Positions 57,045 to 64,000 of a stretch of DNA of 64,000 bases are shown in pieces. The translations under genes were made by a program, and so were the position numbers. The stretch is taken from contig NZ_JAALLS010000022.1 in assembly GCF_011059105.1 (NCBI RefSeq), positions 17,884 through 81,883 of the forward strand. The letters run 5' to 3'. This DNA comes from Fodinibius halophilus. Lineage in GTDB: Bacteria; Bacteroidota; Rhodothermia; Balneolales; Balneolaceae. The notes below the pieces were generated by a model that did no database searches, was not told the origin of the DNA, and worked only from the letters and a program-made list of their open reading frames with translations. The number at the start of each line of letters is the position of its first letter. The first letter of the stretch is position 1.

Positions 57045-58013
57045 CTACCGAACCGTTATGTATTGCTCTGTTTTGGGATATTTTAAAAGCACTACATCAG
57101 ACTCATACTTCCCTTGCATCACAACCTTAAAACTACCGTAATTATCATCATCACCACCGTGGAAAAGTCCCCCATCATCTTCCATTACGGTTACCTCTAA
57201 GGGATGAGTATCGGTCGCTGCATCGGGGTGAAGCCATACAGCAGGGGATACGTCTTTTACTGCCGCTCCAAATTTTTCATTTGATCCTGTTTGAATGCTA
57301 ATTGTTTTTGAACGATGGGTTTCTCCTGCCGGATTCTTGGTTCGAAAGAAGATTTCACATCGCCCGCCAAAAGGACCGTCAGTGGTTCGGTTCCATAATT
57401 TGTTGACCCGTGTCTTCCAGGATTCATACTTCATTTGGTCACCTCCGGCAGTTGTCCTACTACTCCGATGGATCTTCTTTTCTGTAGGATGTAAGGTAAA
57501 CATAGCCGCTATCTCTGCTTCTTTGATCTGCTGGCTGGAACTCAGCACTTGCCTGCTGCCATCCGGATGGTAGGCGGCAGCTTCTGTGGTATCTACATCC
57601 GTAATACAAACGACCAGCAAATTACCATTGGCATGCTCCCAAGTCTCACGGTGGGTCTCATATGGGAGGTAAAAGTCTAAATTGGGCAACTCTGCGAGCA
57701 GTTCATTGAGTTTATTCTCTCCGCCCAGTTCTTCGGCTAATGCCTGTTGAAACTTACTTCCAGTGGAGTCTTTCAAAAATTGGCCAAACACCAGTTTATG
57801 TTCTTGGTACGGGGACGCATCCATGGCGCCGTGGACACTCTCCCGTACATTTGCATCACCCAGTGCCGATGCTATTGCAAACGCTAACCTTTCATTAGGC
57901 TTTTCGGGTAGGTGACTCGGGGTCTTGTCTTTGTCACATCCCACAATTAAAACCATCGAAAGACTGATAGTTATAAAAAACGATTTTGTGATAGCTGTAC
58001 CTAAATTTTTCAT
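57045..58013 (-). CDS. paralogous lipoprotein family member P5
   Basis: 322 residues from ATG 58013. Signal M-V-L-I-V-G-C is nearly identical to that of P6. Family blocks: A-M-D-A-S-P-Y, F-Y-L-P-Y-E-T-H-R-E-T-W-E-H, Y-H-P-D-G-S, D-G-P-F-G-G-R-C-E-I-F-F, and E-D-D-G-G-L-F-H-G-G-D-D-D-N-Y-G. It leads the P5-P4-P3-P2 run and has its own operator copy 102 bp before its start and a leader hairpin 17 bp before it. Confidence 0.83.
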   Translation of the reverse strand: MKNLGTAITKSFFITISLSMVLIVGCDKDKTPSHLPEKPNERLAFAIASALGDANVRESVHGAMDASPYQEHKLVFGQFLKDSTGSKFQQALAEELGGENKLNELLAELPNLDFYLPYETHRETWEHANGNLLVVCITDVDTTEAAAYHPDGSRQVLSSSQQIKEAEIAAMFTLHPTEKKIHRSSRTTAGGDQMKYESWKTRVNKLWNRTTDGPFGGRCEIFFRTKNPAGETHRSKTISIQTGSNEKFGAAVKDVSPAVWLHPDAATDTHPLEVTVMEDDGGLFHGGDDDNYGSFKVVMQGKYESDVVLLKYPKTEQYITVR

Positions 58014-58029
58014 ACTGATAGAATTTGTT

Positions 58030-58064
58030 TTGCACGAGCTCAGCTTGTAGTGAGCAAGGTGCAA
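58030..58064 (-). ncRNA. leader hairpin before P5
   Basis: The outer stem TTGCAC / GTGCAA and inner GCTCA / TGAGC enclose an 8-base loop, ending 17 bases before the P5 start. The same structure stands before P6 (59310-59344) with a T-A to C-G swap in the outer stem, a compensating change that argues for a functional RNA fold. Confidence 0.55.
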
Positions 58065-58114
58065 TATCGTTTGTGATTATTTCACTGCTAACCTATTAGA
58101 AATTGCGTACTAAC

Positions 58115-58154
58115 GCTTGCACAGATGTTGCGATTGTTTGCACAAATGTGATCA
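58115..58154 (-). promoter_or_regulatory. direct-repeat operator upstream of P5
   Basis: Plus-strand half-sites TTGCACAGATGTTG (58117) and TTGCACAAATGTGA (58138) begin exactly 21 bp apart and share TTGCACARATGT. They end 102 bp before the P5 start, the same distance as for P6. Confidence 0.72.
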
Positions 58155-58239
58155 TCTGCCTTTATAAGCTCTGAGTAGGTTTTTTTAGAGAAATAGTCCA
58201 TAATTTCCACATTCCCTTCTCAAGGTAGGCAGAGGATGT

Positions 58240-58281
58240 ACCCTCATATTTTCTTTAGAGAAACGGCTGAAATATGAGGGT
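58240..58281 (-). repeat. hairpin downstream of P6
   Basis: ACCCTCATATTT (58240-58251) pairs with AAATATGAGGGT (58270-58281), a 12-bp stem. It follows the P6 stop codon within about 10 bp. No T run follows on the minus strand, so it may protect the message end or work as a weak terminator. Confidence 0.6.
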
Positions 58282-58291
58282 TCAATGTCAA

Positions 58292-59293
58292 TTACTGATT
58301 ATCCAGTCTAACTGTTGCCTTGGGAAAATTCTCGGTCTGATTTTTACTTGTATCATAATCTCCCGGCTTATCTACTATAAAATAACCGTAGTCATCGTCC
58401 CCACCGGTTCCACCACCATCAGCTTCATACATCCTTACTTTTAACTTATTTGACCCTGATACTGGCCCGTCATATATAAATAAATCTGTTTCCTTTGTCG
58501 GGGGAGTGTCCGAATTTTTTAATGCGGAAACCAATGCCGATTCAACACTCACTTGACTTGATTTGGTTGCATGGCTTTCATCTAGCCTGCGGGCCAGAAA
58601 ATAAAATTCGCAGTTTCCGCCAAAAACTCCGTCAGCGGTATAATTCGCAATTTTAGTAACGTATGTTGCTTCATTACTCTGGATGATCTCACTACTTTGA
58701 CTCCCCAAAACCGAGTGGCTCCTTTCCCGGGAGTTTGAGCTATTTTTGTGTATTTTCTTTTCTGCAGGATGCAGGGTAAACATAGCCGCTATTTCCGCTT
58801 CTTTGATCTGCTGGCTGGAACTCAATATTTGCGTGCTGCCATCCGGATGGTAGGCGACGGCTTCTGTGGTATCCACATCCGTAATACAAACGACCAGCAA
58901 ATTACTGTTGGCATGCTGCCAGGTCTCACGATGAGTCTCATACGGGAGGTAAAAATCCAGCTCGGGAAGTTTATCCAAGAGTTCATTGAGTTTATTCTCT
59001 CCACCCAATTCCTCAGCCAATGTCTTTTGCAGTTTAACACCGGCTGAGCTCTCTAAGAATTGGCCAAACACCAGTTTATGCTCCCGGTACGGAGAGGCAT
59101 CCATCGCTGAATGGACACTTTCCCGTATCTCAGCATTGCCCAATGCAATAGCCATAGCATAAGACAATCGTTCATTGGGTTCTTGCGGTAAGGGGTCGGG
59201 ACTGTTTCCCTGATCACATCCCACAATTAAAACCATCGAAAGACTGATTGCTACTATGAATGATTTTATGATAGTTATATCTGAAATTTTCAT
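58292..59293 (-). CDS. paralogous lipoprotein family member P6
   Basis: 333 residues from ATG 59293. Signal ends M-V-L-I-V-G-C-D, like P5. Blocks: A-M-D-A-S-P-Y, F-Y-L-P-Y-E-T-H-R-E-T-W-Q-H, Y-H-P-D-G-S, D-G-V-F-G-G-N-C-E-F-Y-F, E-A-D-G-G-G-T-G-G-D-D-D-Y-G. Its front half resembles P5, while the rear half (R-R-L-D-E-S-H-A-T-K-S, F-I-Y-D-G) matches P1, so it looks like a product of recombination between family members. Closest family gene to the regulator. Confidence 0.83.
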   Translation of the reverse strand: MKISDITIIKSFIVAISLSMVLIVGCDQGNSPDPLPQEPNERLSYAMAIALGNAEIRESVHSAMDASPYREHKLVFGQFLESSAGVKLQKTLAEELGGENKLNELLDKLPELDFYLPYETHRETWQHANSNLLVVCITDVDTTEAVAYHPDGSTQILSSSQQIKEAEIAAMFTLHPAEKKIHKNSSNSRERSHSVLGSQSSEIIQSNEATYVTKIANYTADGVFGGNCEFYFLARRLDESHATKSSQVSVESALVSALKNSDTPPTKETDLFIYDGPVSGSNKLKVRMYEADGGGTGGDDDYGYFIVDKPGDYDTSKNQTENFPKATVRLDNQ

Positions 59294-59309
59294 ACTGATA
59301 GAATTTATT

Positions 59310-59344
59310 TCGCACAAACTCGGCTGGTAGTGAGCGAGGTGCGA
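59310..59344 (-). ncRNA. leader hairpin before P6
   Basis: Outer stem TCGCAC / GTGCGA with an inner CTC / GAG stem, 17 bases before the P6 start. It is the counterpart of the P5 leader hairpin at 58030-58064, with one compensating pair change. Confidence 0.55.
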
Positions 59345-59394
59345 TATCGTTTGTGATTATTTCACTGGGAACCTATCAGAAATTGCGTATAGAC

Positions 59395-59431
59395 GCTTGT
59401 ACAGATGTTGCAAATATTTATACAAATGTGA
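59395..59431 (-). promoter_or_regulatory. direct-repeat operator upstream of P6
   Basis: Plus-strand half-sites TTGTACAGATGTTG (59397) and TTATACAAATGTGA (59418) begin exactly 21 bp apart, 102 bp before the P6 start. With the P1 and P5 copies this gives a consensus of TTGYACARATGT twice. Confidence 0.72.
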
Positions 59432-59629
59432 TTTTCTGCCGTAAAATCCTTTCAGGAGTCATTTTGGATCTCCAAAGATGGGCTGAAATATAATCCAGAA
59501 TGACTTTAGATCTACAGATTTACTCCTTACATATTCTGGTGGATTGATTCCTTCCGGTAAATAATCAGAGGGGCTGTATCCCCAAGAAAAGCGAAAGTCC
59601 CTCACATTTTATGAGGCATACAAGTTCAA
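59432..59629. other. gene-free interval between P6 operator and regulator 3' end
   Basis: About 200 bp without a gene or a strong hairpin. It carries the downstream side of the regulator gene and the upstream side of the P6 promoter. Confidence 0.4.
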
Positions 59630-62600
59630 CTACGAGCTGGTATCATCAAGATATGCTGAAGGGGAAACTCCATATTTTTCTTTGAAACGCCGACTGAAAT
59701 AAGACAAGCTGTTAAAACCTACGCTGTAGGCAATCTCGGATATATTATATTGATCTTCTCTCAAAAGATGTGTTGCCTTTTTAAGGCGAATATCTCGAAT
59801 TAGTTGCGCCGGTGTTACCCCTACTTCTTCCTTTAATTTTCGGCTAAGATGCGAACGATCAATAGCCACTTCATCGGCAAGTTGTGACACCGTAAAATCA
59901 CTGTCGGTCAGGTGTTCTTCTATAACTTCACTAACTTGTTGTTCAAGTTGGGAAGACTGGTCAACACTTTCTAGGTCAAACTCACTATCGGTAAATACCT
60001 CATGTAATCGTTTTCTTTGCTCCAAGAGATTTTTGACCCTTGCACGAAGAACATCCGCATCGAACGGCTTGGTTATATAGGAGTCGGCTCCCGTTTGCAA
60101 ACCTTTTAGTTGGCCCTGTTTATCGGCCATGGCAGTAACAAAAATAAGAGGAATTCCTCGAGTCATTGTGTCTTCTTTGAGTCTACTACTCAATTCAAAA
60201 CCGTCCATTTCGGGCATCATTACATCGCAGATAACCAGATCCGGTAATTGCTTGCGTACCGCCGAAAGCCCCTCTTTACCGTCAGAAGCTTCTAAAATTG
60301 TATAATCGGCTGCCATGATCGTTCGAATATAATCCCGAATATCTGCGTTGTCATCAATGACCAACAAAGTGGTGGTGTCTCTCTCTGCGTCCCCATCACT
60401 TTCATAATTTTCAACTTTTTGCCGAGCATCTAATACGGCCGATGACTCTATTTTATTGTCAGAAGTTTCTTCTCCGGGTTCAGTAATCTGCTCTACTGTC
60501 AAATGTGTTTTGCCTTTTAGTAAACTCAATGAGAAGGTACTCCCTTCGCCAAGTGTGCTCTCAACAGTAAGCGTACCCTTGTGCAAGTGAACCAGCTCTT
60601 TTGCAAAAGCAAGCCCAACACCGGTGCCCTCATTCTTTCGAGTTGATGTGCTGTCTACCTGGTAAAAGCGATCAAAAATATGACTCACCTCTTCTTCGTC
60701 AATTCCGATACCAGTATCAGAGACTTTTATCGTAACCTCAGTATTACTTTCAATCACCTTAACAGAAACCCGTCCATTCTCGGAGGTAAATTTGAGTGCA
60801 TTAGAGAGCAAATTGCTGAGTGCTTTCTGTATTTTTTGATTATCAAAGTAAATCATGCAATCACTATCGGGTAGCTCTGTGGTGAGACAGATATTTTTGA
60901 CTTCCGCCATAGGCGAAAATTCAAGTATTAATTCTTCCACAAAACTTGTCATTGATTGACGGGACGCTTGCAACTCCACCATTCCTGCTTCGATACGCGA
61001 TAGTTCCAGTAGCTGGTCGATCAAACGCTGTAAACGTTTTCCATTACGAATCATAGGCTCTAGTTGATCACGAACAGCTTGCATCTCGATATCTTCATTT
61101 TCTCGGAGAATCTTCAGCGGCCCAATAAGCATAGTAAGGGGCGTTCGCAGTTCATGGGTAATATTAGTAAAGAACTGATTTTTCCGCTTATTAAGGCGCA
61201 TTAACTCTTGTGCCTGCTTCTCTGTCTTGATTTTTTCTTGCATAAGTTGGTGCGAACGCTCTTGTACAGCTTCTTCGAGCTCCTTTTCTCTTCTTTTCAA
61301 GCGATAAGTTCGCAATTTCACTAATCCTCCTAGCAAGACAATGCCGAGTATACTCACCAATACATAAAAAATAGTCGTTTCATAGAAATAGGGACGTACA
61401 TTTAGGGTAAGCTGAGCTTTCTTTGGATTCCAAATACCTTCATTATTGGCCGCTGTCACTTCGAATGTATATTCGCCGGCAGGTACATTCGTATAAAAAG
61501 CAGTCCGACGAGTCCCGGCATTAATCCATTTTGTATCAAATCCTTTAAGTCGGTATTTAAATTGGACCGCATCCGGTTGCCAAAAACTGAGACCGGTAAA
61601 TTCAATCTCAAAATTTCGCTGCTTTGCATCTAAAGAAACTATGTCCTTATTAACAGCAATTTTTTGTTCTTCGCTTATTACTTCTTCAATCACCAGTGGG
61701 GGCGGAAGTGTATTGTGGGGAAACTTTGTAGGATTTACTTTTACTAACGCCTCTTGTGAAGGGAACCAAAGATTTCCGTTGTTGTCTTTGATACCCGCTT
61801 CCTGTACGCCTCCATTAAATTCCCTGCTTTTCAATCCACTTTCTTCATTATATCCGGTAACTGTCACTTGACCAAGCTCTCCACTGCTCAATCGATCCAA
61901 CTGAGATTTTGAAACATAAAAAAGACCTTGATTGCTGCTCATCCACAACCGGTCCTGTGAATCTGCCAAGATTTGGTGTATTCCATTACTATAGAGCCCA
62001 TTGCCCTTATCAATTACTACAAGCTCTTTCATATTCGGGGTACCACCATTTACCTCAATACGATTTAACCCTTTATCTTCTGAACCCACGTAAAGCAAGT
62101 AATTATCCGTTGTGTCAGCTGTATCTATATATAAACTGCGGATAAGGTTACTCGACAGATCATCATTTGTATCATATGTTGTAAACGTATGATCCTGGTA
62201 GTGCAGAATTCCCCTTCCGTTGGTTGCAAGCCATAATGAACCATCGGGCGCTTCTGTAATGTAGCGTACAGGATAATTTAGGCCCGGGCTGTTGCTTTTA
62301 ACTTTTTGCCATTTCCCTTTCTTTTGTTGAAACAACCCATAATTTGTACCAGCCCACAGAATATTATTGCGATCTTCATAAAGTGTATATACAGAAAATA
62401 CCTCCTCTTTACTCTCCAACGGAAATGGTGTTGAGAGTTGTCGAAATTGTTGCTCTTCTTTTTCAAAACGGAACAATCCCTCTCCCAATACCCCAATTAG
62501 CAATTCCCCATTTTTTCGCTCAATTATCGACTGTACATAAATAGAATTAGGAACTTCGCGCCCCGCTAGCATTTTAAAATCAAAATCACTATATGTACCA

Positions 62601-63862
62601 CCATCTTTCAACCTTACCGGCCCGCTTCCATAGGTACCAAACCATATGCTACCATTGTCTGTTTGTTGTACCGAATATATATTAGCTTTTTTCTTATCTC
62701 CTTGGGGCTTATAAAACTGAAATAAGCGTGGTTTCAATCGAAGCAGTCCCGCATTGCTTGTTGTTAACCATAAACTCCCTTCGCGATCAAACACATAATC
62801 ACTGATCTGACTAGCGGATTGAAAAATAAGACGCCCATTTTTGTATACAGCATCCGGCCCTAAAAACCATGGGCTCCCCTTGTAGCTGATCAACATCTCA
62901 CCGCCAAGAGACCAGCCACTACCCTGGTGTTTTTTTATCCATTTATCCTTCATTTTGCGGAAGACACCATTAGTTTTGGTAGCAACCCTAACGATTCCGT
63001 TTTCTGACTGATAAATATCAGTTATCTGTGCGGACGGAAATCCTAAATCATGTAATTTTCCCTCCTTATATCTCCAAATAGTTCTATTAGCCCCAATCAG
63101 GGTACTCCCATCTTCCAGTGTAAGTATTGGGTTAACATTCATCCCATTTTCAGTTCGCACGGTGATAACTTTTGATACTTTTTCCCCATCAAACTGATAC
63201 AGGGTTTGCTCTGCTTGGTTCTTGTACCATACCTCCCCCTTTTTGTTGACATACACTCTGGATATGGGACCTTGTATTTTTTCAGGTTCAAAGGCAACAA
63301 ATTGCCCCTTGTGGTATCTTGTGATACCCCGTTCTGTTCCCATCCAAAGGCGCTGTTCACTGTCCGTATACAAGTAGTTAACTTCATCTCCGAATAAACC
63401 GTCTTCTGATTTTATTTGTCGGAATTTGCTATCTTTATAGCCTATTATCTCATCTTGGTCAGTAACCAGCCATAACGTTCCATCACGGCTCGTCTTTAAA
63501 CTCATTATTCTATTGGTGGGAAGTGATGGGTATTCACTGGACTTAAAAATTTTAAATTCCACACCATCAAAACGTACTAGCCCGTCAGTAGAACCAAACC
63601 ACAAATATCCTTTGTTATCAGTTATTATTTTTGTGGTAGAATTAACTGGAAGCCCCTCCTTAACAGTCCATTGATCATAGATATAATCATTATCTAAAAA
63701 AGACTTCGGTGACTCCTCAGTTTGGATACTAGTAGAATTTTGAAAATCTAAGATTCCTGAAGATAATCCTGAGATAGATAGCCCCAGACCAAATAAAGGC
63801 TGTACAGATGCAGCAAATACTATTGCCAGTTGCAATAATATCTTGTTGATGGGCCTGAACAT
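59630..63862 (-). CDS. hybrid two-component system regulator (one-protein sensor, kinase, receiver, AraC)
   Basis: 1410 residues. An N-terminal signal sequence is followed by a two-part propeller of Reg_prop repeats (about 55-730; many L-W-x-G/A-T and G-x-L-W segments), a Y_Y_Y domain (about 760-830), one membrane helix (about 835-855), a coiled coil, HisKA with phospho-acceptor H903 in T-H-E-L-R-T-P-L, HATPase (N-L-L-S-N-A-L-K-F, D-T-G-I-G-I, G-T-G-V-G-L), receiver with D1213 in I-C-D-V-M-M-P, and an AraC HTH at the C-terminus. The layout is the hybrid two-component type known from polysaccharide loci in Bacteroides. The periplasmic sensor's ligand is unknown. No SusC/SusD genes are near it; the lipoprotein array is. 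Confidence 0.95.
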   Translation of the reverse strand: MFRPINKILLQLAIVFAASVQPLFGLGLSISGLSSGILDFQNSTSIQTEESPKSFLDNDYIYDQWTVKEGLPVNSTTKIITDNKGYLWFGSTDGLVRFDGVEFKIFKSSEYPSLPTNRIMSLKTSRDGTLWLVTDQDEIIGYKDSKFRQIKSEDGLFGDEVNYLYTDSEQRLWMGTERGITRYHKGQFVAFEPEKIQGPISRVYVNKKGEVWYKNQAEQTLYQFDGEKVSKVITVRTENGMNVNPILTLEDGSTLIGANRTIWRYKEGKLHDLGFPSAQITDIYQSENGIVRVATKTNGVFRKMKDKWIKKHQGSGWSLGGEMLISYKGSPWFLGPDAVYKNGRLIFQSASQISDYVFDREGSLWLTTSNAGLLRLKPRLFQFYKPQGDKKKANIYSVQQTDNGSIWFGTYGSGPVRLKDGGTYSDFDFKMLAGREVPNSIYVQSIIERKNGELLIGVLGEGLFRFEKEEQQFRQLSTPFPLESKEEVFSVYTLYEDRNNILWAGTNYGLFQQKKGKWQKVKSNSPGLNYPVRYITEAPDGSLWLATNGRGILHYQDHTFTTYDTNDDLSSNLIRSLYIDTADTTDNYLLYVGSEDKGLNRIEVNGGTPNMKELVVIDKGNGLYSNGIHQILADSQDRLWMSSNQGLFYVSKSQLDRLSSGELGQVTVTGYNEESGLKSREFNGGVQEAGIKDNNGNLWFPSQEALVKVNPTKFPHNTLPPPLVIEEVISEEQKIAVNKDIVSLDAKQRNFEIEFTGLSFWQPDAVQFKYRLKGFDTKWINAGTRRTAFYTNVPAGEYTFEVTAANNEGIWNPKKAQLTLNVRPYFYETTIFYVLVSILGIVLLGGLVKLRTYRLKRREKELEEAVQERSHQLMQEKIKTEKQAQELMRLNKRKNQFFTNITHELRTPLTMLIGPLKILRENEDIEMQAVRDQLEPMIRNGKRLQRLIDQLLELSRIEAGMVELQASRQSMTSFVEELILEFSPMAEVKNICLTTELPDSDCMIYFDNQKIQKALSNLLSNALKFTSENGRVSVKVIESNTEVTIKVSDTGIGIDEEEVSHIFDRFYQVDSTSTRKNEGTGVGLAFAKELVHLHKGTLTVESTLGEGSTFSLSLLKGKTHLTVEQITEPGEETSDNKIESSAVLDARQKVENYESDGDAERDTTTLLVIDDNADIRDYIRTIMAADYTILEASDGKEGLSAVRKQLPDLVICDVMMPEMDGFELSSRLKEDTMTRGIPLIFVTAMADKQGQLKGLQTGADSYITKPFDADVLRARVKNLLEQRKRLHEVFTDSEFDLESVDQSSQLEQQVSEVIEEHLTDSDFTVSQLADEVAIDRSHLSRKLKEEVGVTPAQLIRDIRLKKATHLLREDQYNISEIAYSVGFNSLSYFSRRFKEKYGVSPSAYLDDTSS

Positions 63863-63965
63863 TTTATTTTCCTTTATCCCGTCTATCTAATTATTTAGTA
63901 TTTGATGAACAACACTATAGTATATAATAAGGTACTTAAACTATCGAGGCTTTTTTGATATCAAT

Positions 63966-64000
63966 AAAAAAAGCCCTTCACGCGATTGGGCGTGAAGGGC
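63966..64000 (-). terminator. terminator of a minus-strand gene beyond the window
   Basis: On the minus strand the stem GCCCTTCACGC / GCGTGAAGGGC is followed by TTTTTTT. It lies about 100 bp upstream of the regulator start and would end a transcript coming from outside the window. The stem reaches the last base, so it may extend further. Confidence 0.85.

Noticed and set aside
63802..63824. Operator-like sequence in the regulator gene as a confirmed regulatory site
   Set aside because: It is inside signal-peptide codons and has no partner half-site 21 bp away, so it is kept only as a weak finding, not listed as a feature.
48705..63862. Polysaccharide utilization locus
   Set aside because: The regulator type fits, but there is no SusC, SusD or glycoside hydrolase gene in the region.

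Overview
The window looks like chromosome from a halophilic or marine member of the Balneolia/Rhodothermia side of the Bacteroidota (Fodinibius- or Gracilimonas-like). This is inferred from gene content: FadL-type porins, SGNH and BatA-type lipoproteins and membrane proteins, a K+-type membrane pyrophosphatase, a giant hybrid two-component regulator with an AraC output domain, a Tgt that lacks most zinc cysteines, and AT-leaning starts with weak Shine-Dalgarno sequences. No rRNA, CRISPR array or prophage is visible.

Region 1 (1-12.3 kb, mostly + strand) is housekeeping: a DUF2851 gene cut by the window edge, tRNA-Gln, prs, L25/Ctc, pth, hppA, a hypothetical gene, a convergent methyltransferase, a FadL porin followed by an SGNH lipoprotein, and overlapping pyrF-rnhA. 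After rnhA come a possible structured RNA of about 100 nt and a 600-bp block of intergenic repeats. Region 2 (12.3-28.8 kb, - strand) holds nadB-nadC-nadA-tsaD, hsp20-dnaK, aroA with a 996-residue TPR protein, and a CBS/HflX/membrane protein/BatA-VWA cluster. A long lipoprotein with propeller-like repeats is divergent from it.

Region 3 (31.5-39.8 kb) is the accessory, decayed part. It has hairpin repeats, an ABC exporter whose upstream region is occupied by a complete IS5-family element, an IS30-family transposase ruin, a lipoprotein gene with a one-base frameshift in a G tract, and a short AraC-type HTH gene. Region 4 (39.8-48.6 kb) is a compact - strand run: glycosyltransferase, accA, thioesterase, DUF2085, DUF4199, CPBP protease, DUF2007, cdsA and dipeptide epimerase. 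tgt is divergent from it.

Region 5 (48.7-63.9 kb, all - strand) is the most unusual. A 1410-residue hybrid histidine kinase/AraC regulator heads a locus with six tandem paralogous lipoproteins (called P1-P6 here, left to right), two related SnoaL-like proteins, a third NTF2-like lipoprotein, an alpha/beta hydrolase and an O-methyltransferase. P1, P5 and P6 each carry upstream a pair of TTGYACA-type half-sites repeated in the same direction exactly 21 bp apart, as expected for an AraC-type dimer. The P5 and P6 leaders also share a hairpin with a compensating base change just before the start codon. I infer a sensor-controlled, recently amplified surface-lipoprotein system that lacks the SusC/SusD genes usually found beside such regulators.
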